A stretch of DNA of 64,000 bases from an uncultured Methanomassiliicoccales archaeon. GTDB taxonomy: Archaea; Thermoplasmatota; Thermoplasmata; Methanomassiliicoccales; Methanomethylophilaceae. The stretch covers positions 1-64,000 of the forward strand of contig CASEZY010000005.1 in NCBI GenBank assembly GCA_949292635.1. Direction: 5' to 3'. Made by a program: the position numbers and the translations under genes. Positions 17,861 to 26,402 of the stretch are shown in pieces (positions within the stretch are counted from its first letter, which is position 1; every line of letters starts with the position of its first letter). The notes beneath the pieces are model-generated. The model saw only the letters and a program-made list of their open reading frames with translations. It was not told the origin of the DNA and searched no databases.

Positions 17861-17880
17861 AGGGGGTCAATCCCCCTTTC
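17861..17880 (+). terminator. Terminator of the lipid operon
   Basis: AGGGGG-TCAAT-CCCCCT (17861-17877) forms a 6-bp stem followed by a short pyrimidine run, between the convergent reductase and mevalonate kinase genes. Confidence 0.55.
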
Positions 17881-17885
17881 CCTTC

Positions 17886-18818
17886 CTATTCTTCCAGCCT
17901 CACACCGGGGATCCCGGTGTGGACTATCATCGGCACACCGCCCCTGAGGGCGATGGCCTCGCACACCTTCTCTGGTTGATCCGTCAGAGCGATCATGCTG
18001 CCGCCCCCGCCGGAGCCGGTGAGCTTGGCGCCGTAGGAGAGGGGCAGCGAGGCGTTCACCAGCTTGTTCAGCTGGTCGCAGGACACTCCCAAGATGGATA
18101 GGAGTTTGTGGTTCTGGGTCATCAGTCTGCCCAGGTGCTCGGTATCGTTCTTGGCCATCGCTTGGACGCCTTCCAATGTGATCGCCCCGATCTCGTCGAT
18201 TATGTCCGAGGCGAAGCGGTTGTGCTCCTTGTACTTCCGCACCCTCTCCACGATGGGTCCGGTGGGTGCGTGTATCCCCGTGTAGCCGACCACGAAGGTC
18301 ATGTGCGGAACATCGACTTCAGTCACGTCCCAACTGTTCCCTCCCTTGGAGAAGGTCCACAGATGCCTGCCTATGGGGCAGTTGAGGGCGACGCCTCCAC
18401 CGTGGGTGCACACCGAGGTGTCCATGGGGCTGGCCCTTCCCTGGGCTGTGTATTCCGCGTTGAAGGCGTCCGCCGCTATGGACTCCTCGTCGGTTTCTCT
18501 GCCGAAGAGCTTCCTTACCGCCAGTGAGAACGATGCCGAGAGGGCAGCGGATGAACCCAACCCCGATGACGTGGGTATGTCGGTGACCGCATCCACCGAG
18601 ACGTTGGCGGCGCCGTTGTCCTTGAGCACAGAGCGTATGTGCGGATGTGCTATGGTGCCGGAGGCCTTGCGGCCGTTCACCAGCAGCTCGGAGCTGGCGC
18701 TGACGGTGCACTTGATGCGCCGGTCGATGGCAAGTGCCACCGCGGGCTTCCCGTACACCACGGAGTGTTCCCCCAGGAGGATCATCTTCCCGGGTGCGGA
18801 TGCGGTTACCTTGTTCAT
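17886..18818 (-). CDS. mvk: Mevalonate kinase
   Basis: A 310-residue GHMP kinase that phosphorylates mevalonate in isoprenoid synthesis. Motif 1 is GEHSVVYGKPAVA (about 15-27), the ATP-binding motif is PTSSGLGSSAAL (about 90-101), and the C-terminal motif is KLTGSGGGGSMIAL. ATG at 18818 overlaps the stop of the upstream unknown gene by 4 nt. It stands tail to tail with the lipid operon, so isoprenoid supply and lipid maturation are neighbours. Confidence 0.95.
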   Translation of the reverse strand: MNKVTASAPGKMILLGEHSVVYGKPAVALAIDRRIKCTVSASSELLVNGRKASGTIAHPHIRSVLKDNGAANVSVDAVTDIPTSSGLGSSAALSASFSLAVRKLFGRETDEESIAADAFNAEYTAQGRASPMDTSVCTHGGGVALNCPIGRHLWTFSKGGNSWDVTEVDVPHMTFVVGYTGIHAPTGPIVERVRKYKEHNRFASDIIDEIGAITLEGVQAMAKNDTEHLGRLMTQNHKLLSILGVSCDQLNKLVNASLPLSYGAKLTGSGGGGSMIALTDQPEKVCEAIALRGGVPMIVHTGIPGVRLEE

Positions 18819-19348
18819 TCCTCGTTCAGTCCGTATTTGCTGAGGGCCTCGTAGATGGCGTCGTTGGGGCTCCTCATGCCCAGGGCCGGCTGGCCCATGT
18901 CCCACCAGCGCTCCTCGAACTCCTGCAGTCCCTTGACGTACATGTCCTCGTCGGGGAAGTCCTTGGGGTCTACGGACTCCATGGCCTTCTTGGCCTCCGC
19001 CAGGATGTTCACGTCGTACTTCTTGTTGGCAAGTGCCAGACCAAGCATGTTGTCGAAGCAGTAGGACACGTCCATGGCGGTGTCCGTGGGCAGGGAGTCC
19101 AGGATCAGGTCGATGGTGCTGTTCACAGCCATCATGAAGGTCATCTCCCATCTCTTCTCCGGCGGGATGTTCTCATCATCCATGTGGGACATCAGCTCGT
19201 CGAACAGTATGTCCCTAAGCGCATGTGCTCTCCCGGGGTTCTTACCCCAGAGCTGCTTCTCCGCGATTTGCTCCGGACTCTCGTCCACCACGGTGGTGAC
19301 CTCCCCGGTGACGGGGTCGATCTCGATATGGGTCTTCTGTTCCTCCAT
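18815..19348 (-). CDS. Hypothetical acidic protein between aminotransferase and mevalonate kinase
   Basis: A 177-residue soluble, acidic, mostly helical protein without recognisable domains or membrane segments. The N-terminus is EEQKTHIEID followed by a Val/Thr-rich stretch. ATG at 19348 lies 5 nt after the aminotransferase stop and the gene's end overlaps mvk, so the three genes form one operon. No function is assigned. Confidence 0.75.
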   Translation of the reverse strand: MEEQKTHIEIDPVTGEVTTVVDESPEQIAEKQLWGKNPGRAHALRDILFDELMSHMDDENIPPEKRWEMTFMMAVNSTIDLILDSLPTDTAMDVSYCFDNMLGLALANKKYDVNILAEAKKAMESVDPKDFPDEDMYVKGLQEFEERWWDMGQPALGMRSPNDAIYEALSKYGLNEE

Positions 19349-19353
19349 GACAA

Positions 19354-20481
19354 TCACTTCCTGAGTTTTCCGTAGGTCTCTTCCAGTATGTCCATTCCCC
19401 TGGAGATCTTGGTCTCGTCGGCGGCGTAGGAGAACCTGAGGTGTCCCTCGCCGTATGAACCGAATGCCGATCCAGGGGTGCATATCAATCCCGCTTCGAC
19501 CAGCTTCATGGCCAGGTCCGCGGACGGGATGTCCGCGTCGTAGGACGGGAAGGCGTAGAACGCGCCCTTGGGAGTGGTGATGTCCACGCCCTCGATGGCC
19601 TTCAGCCTGGATACTATGAGGTCCCTCCTGCGCTTGAAGATGGTGCGGGCGTCGTTGAGGTAGTCCTCGATGTCGGGCATGGCGGCCAGGGCCCCGTACA
19701 TGGCGGGCATGTTGGGGCTGGCACATAAGTGATACTGCATCTTGATCAGCGCTTCCATCATCTCCCCGCGGGCCATGAGGAATCCAAGCCTCCAGCCGGT
19801 GACCGCCATCATCTTGGAGAATCCTCCCACCACGATGGCGTTGTCCAGTTTGGACAGATACGAGCGGTGCTGCCCCTCGTAGATGAAGGAATCGTACACC
19901 TCGTCGGAGAGGATGGTGATGCCCTTGTCCTCGGCGATGTCCCCCAGCGCCTTGTAGGTGTCCTCGTCCAGGATGGAACCCGTGGGGTTGGAGGGGTTGT
20001 TCACCACCAGCATCCTGGTCTTCGGGGTGATCTTGGACTGGATGTCGTCGATGTCGGGCTGGAAGTCCGGCCCGGACATCCTGTACTCCTTGTAGGTGCC
20101 GCCGGCCAGCATGGCCTGCGGACCGTAGATCACGAATCCGGGGCTGGGCACCAGTATCTCGTCGCCGGGGTCCACGCAGGTCATCATCACCTCAAGCAAC
20201 GCGGAGGACCCGCTGGGGGTGATCATCACCTCGCTGGCCTCCACCGGGTGGTACATCGAGTACCTCTTCGCCACGGCAGTCCTCAGCTCGGGGATCCCTG
20301 CGGTGGGGCCGTATTTGTTCAGGCCATTCTCCGCGGCAGCGGTCATGCCGTCTATAGCTTTGGCCGGCGGGAGCAGGTCGGGCTCTCCCAGCCCAAGGTT
20401 GATGCTCGACGGACTCGCCAGGTCGAACATCTTCCTGATGCCCGACATGGGGATGCTCTGCAGCCTTTGAGAGACCTTCAT
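19354..20481 (-). CDS. Class I/II aminotransferase, PLP-dependent (AspC-like)
   Basis: A 375-residue fold-type I aminotransferase. The PLP-binding lysine is in GGFSKMMAVTGWRLG (about 235). Other signatures are NNPSNPTGS (about 160) and the C-terminal LRFSYA Arg for the substrate carboxylate. Aspartate or aromatic amino acids are likely substrates, which the sequence alone does not decide. A minus-strand TATA (CTATAACCG, about 20504-20511) lies 26 nt from the ATG, so the mRNA is leaderless. It is divergent from the HD hydrolase. Confidence 0.88.
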   Translation of the reverse strand: MKVSQRLQSIPMSGIRKMFDLASPSSINLGLGEPDLLPPAKAIDGMTAAAENGLNKYGPTAGIPELRTAVAKRYSMYHPVEASEVMITPSGSSALLEVMMTCVDPGDEILVPSPGFVIYGPQAMLAGGTYKEYRMSGPDFQPDIDDIQSKITPKTRMLVVNNPSNPTGSILDEDTYKALGDIAEDKGITILSDEVYDSFIYEGQHRSYLSKLDNAIVVGGFSKMMAVTGWRLGFLMARGEMMEALIKMQYHLCASPNMPAMYGALAAMPDIEDYLNDARTIFKRRRDLIVSRLKAIEGVDITTPKGAFYAFPSYDADIPSADLAMKLVEAGLICTPGSAFGSYGEGHLRFSYAADETKISRGMDILEETYGKLRK

Positions 20482-20574
20482 GCCTGCGGGTTATGCCGTC
20501 CTCGGTTATAGGGTTTGCATGTGTGCGGGTGCGGACGCGCTATCGTTATAGCCGAGACGCGCTTAGTGAGGGGC

Positions 20575-21714
20575 ATGCTCCTGGACATGGACCTCCTCGC
20601 AAAGCTCTTCGACACCACCAACCTGCACAGGTGGAACGATCACATCCGCCCTCTGGACCTGACGGAGCTTGACAAGCAGGCCCACAAGGCGATGATCGCA
20701 TGGGTGATGGGGAAGACCTGGGAGAGAGACACCGGAGAGGCCCTTGACTGGAGGATGCTGATCGAGCACACCCTGTTCTCGTTCATCGAGCGCAGCGTGC
20801 TCACGGACATCAAGCCGCCGCTGTTCCACCGCCTGAAGGCGGAGAGGTCCAAGGACGTGGCCGATTACGTGGTCTCGGAGGTACGCAGGACCATGCCCTC
20901 ATTGGACGAGAGGTTCGTGGAGCGCATGGATGTCTACCTCAGAGCGCAGCCGGTGTCGGTGGAGGACGAGATCGTACGTGCGGCGCATTATCTCGCTACG
21001 CACTGGGAGTTCGGCCTGGTCTACGAGATGAACCGCAGGATGGTGGGGATCGAGCAGACCAAGAAGGAGATAGAGTCGGAGATCGCCTATCACAGCAAGA
21101 CCATCGGGGTCATGCGCAAGCACATGGGCGGTGATGATTTCATCGACCTGCTCGGTCAGCTAAGGTTCCAGCAGAGGTGGACCCGCACCCCCAGGATCCC
21201 GGAGACCACCGTGCTGGGTCATTCGCTTTTGGTGGCCGACATGACCTACCTGCACGATTGCGACATGGGCGTCGACGACCGCACCCTCTACAACGACTAT
21301 TATACCGCGCTGTTCCACGACCTGCCTGAGGTGATGACCAAGGACGTCATCACCCCGGTGAAGGTGAACGTGGGCGGTCTGTCGGAATTGCTGGAGGCCT
21401 ACGAGCGGGAGATGATCGAGTCCAAGATCACCGTGCTGCTGCCGGAGGACCTGAGGGACGAGTTCCGTTTTCTCGTGTACGATCCCTTCTCTCAGCGCAG
21501 CCATCCGCGGTTCGGTGATGTCAGGGGGCCGGAGATAAAGGTCTGGGACACCATGGCCGCGTATATGGAGGCCAGGATGTCCCGCTACTACGGCGTCACC
21601 TCCAGGACCCTGATGGAAGGGGAATCATCCATGAAAGAGAAGCTCTGCGCCTACGGCACCGCTGCGGATACCGAGGCGCTGATTAAGGAGTTGGAGAGGA
21701 TCTGCACCCTCTGA
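20575..21714 (+). CDS. HD-superfamily hydrolase (YfbR/HDDC2-like)
   Basis: A 379-residue protein. The HD domain in the second half shows GHSLLVADM (metal His) and TALFHDLPEVMTKDVITPVK, the HD dyad followed by the PEVxTxDIxTPVK-type motif of YfbR 5'-deoxynucleotidases. The N-terminal half is helical and unique, longer than the roughly 200-residue family norm. The TATA at 20543-20550 favours ATG 20575; ATG 20587 is also possible. Nucleotide dephosphorylation is inferred. The stop abuts the serS stop with no gap. Confidence 0.75.
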   Translation: MLLDMDLLAKLFDTTNLHRWNDHIRPLDLTELDKQAHKAMIAWVMGKTWERDTGEALDWRMLIEHTLFSFIERSVLTDIKPPLFHRLKAERSKDVADYVVSEVRRTMPSLDERFVERMDVYLRAQPVSVEDEIVRAAHYLATHWEFGLVYEMNRRMVGIEQTKKEIESEIAYHSKTIGVMRKHMGGDDFIDLLGQLRFQQRWTRTPRIPETTVLGHSLLVADMTYLHDCDMGVDDRTLYNDYYTALFHDLPEVMTKDVITPVKVNVGGLSELLEAYEREMIESKITVLLPEDLRDEFRFLVYDPFSQRSHPRFGDVRGPEIKVWDTMAAYMEARMSRYYGVTSRTLMEGESSMKEKLCAYGTAADTEALIKELERICTL

Positions 21715-22980
21715 TCAGTTACCGATGACTTCCTGTCCCCTCATGTAGGGGCGCAGGACCTCGGGGACCGTCACGGTACCGTCCTTGTTCTGGTAGTTCT
21801 CCAGTATGGCCACCATGGTCCTGGGCAGGGCGAGACCGGATCCGTTCAGTGTGTGGACGAACTCGCTCTTCAGGTGGGGCGCGGGGCGGTATTTGATCCT
21901 GGCCCTCCTGGCCTGGAAGTCGGTGAAGCAGGAGCAGGAGGAGCACTCCAGCCATCTGTCCTCGGCGGGGGCGTACATCTCCAGGTCGTAGCACTTGGCG
22001 CAGGAGAAGCTCATGTCGCCAGTGCAGAGCAGCAGTACGCGGTAGGGGAGCTTCAGTTCCCTGATGAGCTCCTCGGCGTCCATCCTCAGCCTCTCCAGCA
22101 CCTCGAAGGAGCCCTCGGGCTCTACGAACCTGACCATCTCCACCTTGTTGAACTCGTGCACGCGGATGATGCCGTGGGTGTCGGAGTGCTTGCCCGCCTC
22201 CCTCCTGAAGGAGGGCAGGTAAGCGGTGTACAATATGGGGAGCTGGCTCTTTTCCAGGATCTCTCCCTGGAGGAGGTTCGTCACCGGTACCTCTGCGGTG
22301 GGGTTCAGCCACATGTCGTCCCTCTCCAGGTGGTACATGTCGTCCTTGAGGTTGGGGTACTGGCCGGTGCCGATGACCGCCGCGCGGTTCACTACCACCG
22401 GAGGGAACACCTCCGTGTAACCCTGATCCTTGTGGCGGTCCAGGAAGTAGCTGACCAGCGCCCTCTCGAGACGGGCGCCGTCGCCCTTCAGGCAGTAGAA
22501 TCCGCTGCCGGCCACCTTGGTGGCCCTGTCGAAGTCGATGATATCCAAAGCATCCGCGATCTCGGAGTGGGTCAGGGGCTTGAAGTCGAACTTGCGCTTC
22601 TCTCCCCACTCATAGACGACGACGTTGTCGTTCTCGTCCTTCCCGATGGGGACGGAGGGGTGGGGGATGTTGGGGATGTTGAGGACGGCCTCCTGCCTCT
22701 CCTCCTCGCAGGCGGCGAGCTCCTTCTCGATCTCGCCGATCCTGGCGGAGACCTCCTTCATCTCCGCGATGAGCTTGGCCTTCTCGTCGCCGGAGGTCTT
22801 GGAGATCTTCAGCGACTCCTCGTTCCTGACCTTCCTGAGGCGGTTGCCCTCCTCGGTGAGGGCCCTCCACTTGCCGTCCGCGGCCAGGAATCTGTCCAGG
22901 AAGGACTCGTCCTTGTTCCTGTTCCTGATCATCTGACGGATCCCCTCGGGATCCTCCCTGATTACGTTGACATCCAGCAT
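21715..22980 (-). CDS. serS: Seryl-tRNA synthetase (canonical type)
   Basis: A 421-residue class II synthetase. The N-terminal coiled-coil tRNA-binding arm covers about residues 30-100. Motif 2 (FRREAG...RVHEFNKVEM) and motif 3 (GLALPRTMVAILEN) are intact. It is the canonical SerRS and not the rare methanogen type with zinc and no long arm. It is the last gene of an operon with RNase P protein 4 and a CRM-domain protein. Confidence 0.96.
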   Translation of the reverse strand: MLDVNVIREDPEGIRQMIRNRNKDESFLDRFLAADGKWRALTEEGNRLRKVRNEESLKISKTSGDEKAKLIAEMKEVSARIGEIEKELAACEEERQEAVLNIPNIPHPSVPIGKDENDNVVVYEWGEKRKFDFKPLTHSEIADALDIIDFDRATKVAGSGFYCLKGDGARLERALVSYFLDRHKDQGYTEVFPPVVVNRAAVIGTGQYPNLKDDMYHLERDDMWLNPTAEVPVTNLLQGEILEKSQLPILYTAYLPSFRREAGKHSDTHGIIRVHEFNKVEMVRFVEPEGSFEVLERLRMDAEELIRELKLPYRVLLLCTGDMSFSCAKCYDLEMYAPAEDRWLECSSCSCFTDFQARRARIKYRPAPHLKSEFVHTLNGSGLALPRTMVAILENYQNKDGTVTVPEVLRPYMRGQEVIGN

Positions 22981-22989
22981 CTCAATGCC

Positions 22990-23283
22990 TCAGAACTTCT
23001 TCTCGGAGAGAGATCTCCATGTGCGGGCGTCGGTCATCACGACCACGCTGCCGCGGACGTCCACGACGACGCCCTTGGTTCTGGCGGCGATCTCCTCCGC
23101 CACGGCGGCGGTATCGTCCTCGGCGTTGGCCAGAACCTTGATCTTGATCAGCCTGTTCTTCTTGAGCTGGGCGGAGACCTCCTCGAAGACGGAATCCTTG
23201 AGACCGTCCTTCCCCACGTGGACGGTGGGGGATATCTCCAGCGCTCTCCTCATGAGCTCCTTCTTTGCTTCCCTCTCGGTCAC
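22990..23283 (-). CDS. YhbY/CRM-domain RNA-binding protein
   Basis: A 97-residue protein matching the CRM (YhbY) fold: LMRRALEISPTVHVGKDGL at the start, LIKIKVL in the middle, and a GSVVVM strand near the end. Family members associate with pre-ribosomal large subunits. The GTG start at 23283 follows GGAGAGGAG and overlaps the stop of the RNase P protein 4 gene. Confidence 0.88.
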   Translation of the reverse strand: MTEREAKKELMRRALEISPTVHVGKDGLKDSVFEEVSAQLKKNRLIKIKVLANAEDDTAAVAEEIAARTKGVVVDVRGSVVVMTDARTWRSLSEKKF

Positions 23284-23600
23284 GATCTCCTCTCCTTGAC
23301 GTACGGCATCCTGCGGACCCTTCCGCAGCGCAGGCAGGTGCACGCCACCTTCCCGCCGGAAAGACGGGTCCTTGACGTGATTCCCGGCATCAGCGGGATC
23401 ATGCATCCCTTGCAGTACCGGAAGTCCTCGGGCATCCGCGTGCGGGTCTTCCCGCAGATGCGCAGGGCGATGGACACATACCTTCTGGCTCTGTCGTCCC
23501 TGCCTGCGCGGACGGCCTCGGCGGACAGTCTTGTGAGCACGGAAAGGCGCTGGACCGCGATGGCAGCCGCCTCATCCCCGCTTATCCGCCGCCTGGACAT
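23280..23600 (-). CDS. rnp4: Ribonuclease P protein component 4
   Basis: A 106-residue Rpr2/Rpp21-family subunit of archaeal RNase P, which removes 5' leaders from pre-tRNA. Two N-terminal helices precede a zinc ribbon with CKGC (about 64-67) and CLRC (about 90-93). The RNase P RNA itself lies in this window at 60730-61026. A TATA (GTTTATAGC on the minus strand, about 23635-23643) precedes it. First gene of the operon with the CRM protein and SerRS. Confidence 0.92.
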   Translation of the reverse strand: MSRRRISGDEAAAIAVQRLSVLTRLSAEAVRAGRDDRARRYVSIALRICGKTRTRMPEDFRYCKGCMIPLMPGITSRTRLSGGKVACTCLRCGRVRRMPYVKERRS

Positions 23601-23655
23601 ATGCCGCTCTCTCTTTTTGCGCGTTACAGGCTCCTGCTATAAACAACCTTGGTCC

Positions 23656-24672
23656 TCACTCCATCAGGGAGTTGAGGTAGGCGGAGACCTCGGCCTCGTC
23701 GCCGGACTCCCCGGAGGGGTCCTTCCCGCCGTACTGGGTCCAGAGGAACACGAAGTAGTCGTGGAACGACTGCACAGCAGCGTCCCAGGTGTCCTTGGTG
23801 GCGGATATACCCAGATCGTCGTTCCTAAGTGTCCAGATGCCGGAGGAGTAGATCACGTCCGCCTGCACGGGATTCTTGAGGGTCACGTCGCCGTCGCAGG
23901 ATATCAGCCTGCGGAACTTGATGTTGGACACCGGGGTGATCCCGGCACCGTCCCTGATCTCCAGCAGCTCACCGTTCTTGGAGAACGCCAGCTTCCCTCC
24001 GATGAGCACCGGCGAGCCCACCAGCCCTCTGGCACGATTCTCGGACGCCTTGTCGTAGAACGATATCCTGGCACGGTCCTTGCCGCACTGTAAGTAGAGC
24101 AGATCCCCTTTCGCCTTGGAGGGTACGTTCACCAGCACTCCCAGGGTGGCTCCGTTCGCGGTGAGTCCCCTGTCCTTGATGAACGCCCTGAGCTTGTCCG
24201 CGTCCACCTTGCCGAACCTCTTCATGTCGTCGGCGGGACCGAACATGAGGCTGTTTCCGGGGGACATGACCATGTGCTCGTACAGTGCCAGCACATCAAC
24301 GATAATGGTGTTGCGGTAGATGGGGTCGGTGAACCTGTCCTCCATCCAGTAGCCGCCGATCCCGGAGCCCAGTGCGGTGAGCACCGCATCGGTGAGGTCG
24401 ATGGCGTCGCTGACGATGTTGCCCATCCCCTGCACCTTGGACTCGGTGACGGATGCGCCGAAGGTCATGCCGCCGTCCCCGTCGAGATAGAGCACGAAGC
24501 GGTTCAGAAGGTCCGGATGGAGAGTGTTCTGTATCCGCAGCTCCTTGGCGACCAGATACTCCCCTATGTCGCCGATCAACTGCTGGATGTCGATCATGAT
24601 CTGGCCCGCGAGTCCCACGGGCACCCTTCCCTCTCCGTCGTCGGGTACGACGCTGACACTGAATCCCTCCAT
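23656..24672 (-). CDS. Hypothetical protein, 338 residues
   Basis: A soluble protein without signal peptide or recognised domain. The N-terminus MEGFSVSVVPDDGEGRVPV precedes a helical region (about 20-60) and a mixed alpha/beta body, with an Asp/Gly-rich beta-rich C-terminal half. Met at 24672 is chosen because a minus-strand TATA (TATTATAAT, about 24703-24712) predicts transcription near 24681; an upstream GTG/ATG would precede that. No function is proposed. Confidence 0.65.
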   Translation of the reverse strand: MEGFSVSVVPDDGEGRVPVGLAGQIMIDIQQLIGDIGEYLVAKELRIQNTLHPDLLNRFVLYLDGDGGMTFGASVTESKVQGMGNIVSDAIDLTDAVLTALGSGIGGYWMEDRFTDPIYRNTIIVDVLALYEHMVMSPGNSLMFGPADDMKRFGKVDADKLRAFIKDRGLTANGATLGVLVNVPSKAKGDLLYLQCGKDRARISFYDKASENRARGLVGSPVLIGGKLAFSKNGELLEIRDGAGITPVSNIKFRRLISCDGDVTLKNPVQADVIYSSGIWTLRNDDLGISATKDTWDAAVQSFHDYFVFLWTQYGGKDPSGESGDEAEVSAYLNSLME

Positions 24673-24719
24673 GAGTGCACCTCTGCCCCTCATATGGCGC
24701 TGCATTATAATACCGCTTT

Positions 24720-24856
24720 GGACCTGGAGGTCCCCCGAGCCCTATTAATAATAGGGAGCGCACGCGTATGGGATTCCGAATGGGCCGTTCTCATGATAAT
24801 CTATTAATAGAGCGTCCTGATTGTCCAGTCCCACGTAACCTAATTAGGTGGTATTG
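24720..24856 (+). promoter_or_regulatory. Promoter region of rpl10e with duplicated A/T elements
   Basis: Two similar elements, CCTATTAATAATAGGGAGCG (24741-24760) and CTATTAATAGAGCG (24801-24814), lie about 60 nt apart and may be tandem TATA boxes. A perfect inverted repeat GGACCT-GG-AGGTCC (24720-24733) lies just upstream, between these and the divergent gene's TATA. The ribosome binding site AGGTGGT precedes ATG 24857. Confidence 0.45.
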
Positions 24857-25375
24857 ATGGCAAGGAAGCCCGCAGTAATGTACAGACAGGTCAAGGGGAT
24901 GGCCTACACCCGCAGGAAGTTCATGGGTGGAGTCCCCAACAGCAGGATTCAGCAGTTCGAGATGGGTAACCTCAAGGAGGATTTCCCCGTCGTCCTCACC
25001 CTCAAGGTGAAGAACCGCGTCCAGATCAGGCACACTTCCCTGGAGGCCGGCCGTATCGCCGCCAACAGGCTGCTCTCCAAGGAGGCAGGTGTGGCCAACT
25101 ACCACCTCAGGGTGAGGGTGTACCCCCACATCGTCCTGAGGGAGAACAAGCTCGCCACCGGCGCAGGAGCGGACCGTGTGTCCAGCGGCATGAGGGCCGC
25201 CTTCGGCAAGAACGTCGGTACCGCAGCCAGGCTCGAGCGCAACCAGATCATCCTGTCCGTCTCCTGCACCCCCGCGGTGTACGAGAAGGCCAAGCTCGCC
25301 CTCTGGAAGGCCTCGATGAAGTACCCCACCCCCTGCTACATCGACGTCGAGAAGGGCAAAGAGCTCGTAATGTAA
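24857..25375 (+). CDS. rpl10e: 50S ribosomal protein L10e (L16 family)
   Basis: A 172-residue archaeal L10e (eukaryotic uL16), near the peptidyl transferase centre and needed for subunit joining. Signatures are RKPAVMYRQVKG, the RMSSGMRAAFGK-type segment (here VSSGMRAAFGK) and the YPTPCYIDVE end. ATG at 24857 gives the usual N-terminus. The stop TAA is followed at once by the ATG of dph2, so the two are co-transcribed. Confidence 0.97.
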   Translation: MARKPAVMYRQVKGMAYTRRKFMGGVPNSRIQQFEMGNLKEDFPVVLTLKVKNRVQIRHTSLEAGRIAANRLLSKEAGVANYHLRVRVYPHIVLRENKLATGAGADRVSSGMRAAFGKNVGTAARLERNQIILSVSCTPAVYEKAKLALWKASMKYPTPCYIDVEKGKELVM

Positions 25376-26362
25376 ATGTTCGACCTCAAACTCGGACACG
25401 TTGCTGCGTGGATCAAGGACGGGGGCTACTCCTCCGTCGCCATCCAGCTGCCCGAGGGCCTGAGGGTCCGGGCGGCTGAGATCTCAGACGTCCTGTCCCG
25501 GGAGACCGGGACGGACGTCATCATTCTCGGAGACCCCTGCTACGGGGCCTGCGACCTTTACACAGGATATCATTCCATAGCGGAGGCCCTGGTGCATTTC
25601 GGGCACTCCCGCATACCTTCCATGGGCGATGACCCAGACGTCCTCTACATACCGGCCGACATGGATCTTGACGTGAGAGACGCCGTCAAGAACGCCCTTC
25701 CTCAGCTGGGACAGCGCATAGGGTTGCTTGCTACGGTGCAGTACCTCCGCTGTCTGGCACAGGCCAAGGAGGTCATCGAGGGGGAGGGCCGCACCGCCCT
25801 CATCGGCGAGGGCGACAGCAGGGTGCAGCACCCCGGACAGGTCCTCGGGTGCAACTGCACCGCCGCGTTCTCCGTGGTGGATGACGTGGACTGTTTCCTC
25901 TACATCGGCGAGGGTGACTTCCATCCTCTCGCCGCCGCGTTCTCCATCGGCAAGCCGATAAAGGTCCTGAATCCGGTGACCGGAGAACTAAGGTCGGTGG
26001 ACGAGGCCAGGGACCGCATCCTCCGCAGGAGGTTCGCCGCCATCGTATCGGCGAAGATGGCCACCAGCTTCCTCGTCATAGTGAGCAGCAAGCCCGGACA
26101 GAACCGTTCGGAGCTGGCCGACCGCCTGGTGGAGAGGATCAGGGCCAAGGGCATGAAGGCCTACAAGGCCGTGATGAACGAACTCTCACCCCAGAGCCTG
26201 ATGGCGTATTCGGCGGAGGTCTTCGTCTGCACCGCATGTCCCAGAATAGCCATGGATGACGCCGCCCGCTACGACAGGCCGATCATAACCCCCACAGAAT
26301 TGGACGTTGTGCTGGGCGATTGCGAGTGGGACGATTACGTCTTCGACCAGATTACCGGGTGA
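25376..26362 (+). CDS. dph2: Diphthamide synthase Dph2 (2-(3-amino-3-carboxypropyl)histidine synthase)
   Basis: A 328-residue enzyme of the noncanonical radical SAM class that transfers the 3-amino-3-carboxypropyl group of SAM to a His of elongation factor 2, the first step of diphthamide. The three conserved cysteine regions are present: GDPCYGAC (Cys55, Cys59), LGCNC (Cys159, Cys161) and CTACP near residue 285, which together hold the 4Fe-4S cluster. It starts directly after rpl10e, a translation-linked context. Confidence 0.95.
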   Translation: MFDLKLGHVAAWIKDGGYSSVAIQLPEGLRVRAAEISDVLSRETGTDVIILGDPCYGACDLYTGYHSIAEALVHFGHSRIPSMGDDPDVLYIPADMDLDVRDAVKNALPQLGQRIGLLATVQYLRCLAQAKEVIEGEGRTALIGEGDSRVQHPGQVLGCNCTAAFSVVDDVDCFLYIGEGDFHPLAAAFSIGKPIKVLNPVTGELRSVDEARDRILRRRFAAIVSAKMATSFLVIVSSKPGQNRSELADRLVERIRAKGMKAYKAVMNELSPQSLMAYSAEVFVCTACPRIAMDDAARYDRPIITPTELDVVLGDCEWDDYVFDQITG

Positions 26363-26402
26363 CCCGGACGAAACGTTAATACAGCCTTTCCGATGGAGGT
26401 CC

